Part shown: positions 5,559 to 5,689 of the stretch, piece after piece | Layout: the number at the start of each line of letters is the position of its first letter | How positions within the stretch are numbered: the first letter of the stretch is position 1 | NCBI GenBank assembly: GCA_905215675.1 | Contig: CAJMRA010000179.1 | Location: forward strand, 1 to 5,689 | From: an uncultured bacterium | GTDB taxonomy: Bacteria > Desulfobacterota > Desulfovibrionia > Desulfovibrionales > Desulfovibrionaceae | Direction of reading: 5' to 3' | Length of the DNA stretch: 5,689 bases | Notes under the pieces: generated by a model | The model's database searches: none | What the model was told of the DNA's origin: nothing | What the model saw: the letters and a program-made list of their open reading frames with translations, nothing else | Translations under genes and position numbers: made by a program

Positions 5559-5624
5559 TGCCCGTAGCTTCCTTCGTCGCAACGGGCACGGCCTTGCGGC
5601 CGCCTTCGGTCGCGGCTGGCGCAC
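5559..5624. other. Hairpin-dense non-coding stretch
   Basis: Three stems lie side by side. TGCCCGT (5559-5565) pairs with ACGGGCA (5582-5588). CGGCC (5589-5593) pairs with GGCCG (5598-5602). A GCCGC/GCGGC stem overlaps the second. Two imperfectly repeated blocks, around 5567-5589 and 5599-5624, share CCTTCG-TCGC-GGC-CAC type spacing. No convincing gene lies here on either strand. It may be a second repeat family or part of a structured RNA. Confidence 0.4.
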
Positions 5625-5672
5625 AAGGGTGTTTCGGCAGATTGTACCAAGAAAGTTAACAAAGGGATTGTC

Positions 5673-5689
5673 AAAAAAGAAAGCCCCAT
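5673..5689 (-). terminator. Probable half of an intrinsic terminator cut by the window edge
   Basis: On the minus strand the last bases read GGGGCTTTC followed by six T residues. This is the 3' arm and T tract expected of a terminator whose 5' arm would lie beyond position 5689. It would end a leftward transcription unit outside the window. Only one arm is visible, so this is a guess from pattern. Confidence 0.35.

Noticed and set aside
5169..5624. 151-codon minus-strand open frame over the small gene
   Set aside because: It is antisense to the small gene, which has its own RBS. It starts inside the hairpin cluster and gives an Arg/Pro-rich product.

Overview
The window looks chromosomal and comes from a motile, GC-rich anaerobe, most likely a member of the Desulfovibrionaceae (Desulfovibrio/Bilophila type). 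The main evidence is the flagellin N-terminus, which starts MSLVINHNMMA and carries the usual D0/D1 signature of that group. A compact CstA and a sigma-54 flagellin promoter are consistent with this. The placement is from recall of family sequence style, not from a search.

Layout from left to right. Positions 1-139 hold a structured intergenic repeat (copy L). Positions 137-1564 (minus) encode a 475-residue CstA-family membrane transporter. Positions 1565-2043 are non-coding: the cstA leader and promoter area, a second copy of the same repeat in opposite orientation (copy M, 1760-1908), a stem-loop and a probable terminator. Positions 2044-2367 (minus) encode a 107-residue XRE-type DNA-binding protein. 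Positions 2368-2564 form an AT-rich divergent intergenic region that ends in a near-consensus sigma-54 promoter (2506-2521). Positions 2565-5108 (plus) encode an 847-residue flagellin with a central insertion of about 550 residues. A shortened third repeat copy (copy R, about 5106-5177) and a long stem-loop follow. Positions 5247-5513 (plus) encode an unrecognised 88-residue protein. The last 176 bases are a hairpin-rich non-coding tail, and the window ends in what looks like half of a terminator.

How the parts fit together. The flagellin and the small downstream gene probably form one flagellar transcription unit driven by sigma-54. The XRE gene is divergent from it and lies upstream of cstA on the same strand. 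It could regulate either neighbour, but nothing in the sequence proves this. CstA would bring pyruvate or peptides into the cell.

Two things stand out. First, a repeat of up to 149 bp is built from four consecutive hairpins. It flanks cstA as a 139-bp inverted pair with 4 mismatches, and its left end coincides with the TAG stop codons of cstA and flagellin. The ends fit a TA target duplication with GAGC...GCTC termini, as in IS630/mariner-derived MITEs. Second, the flagellin insertion contains four helices with an aromatic residue at every fourth position, plus an internal duplication of a helix-plus-beta module. I see no CRISPR array, tRNA, rRNA or transposase gene.
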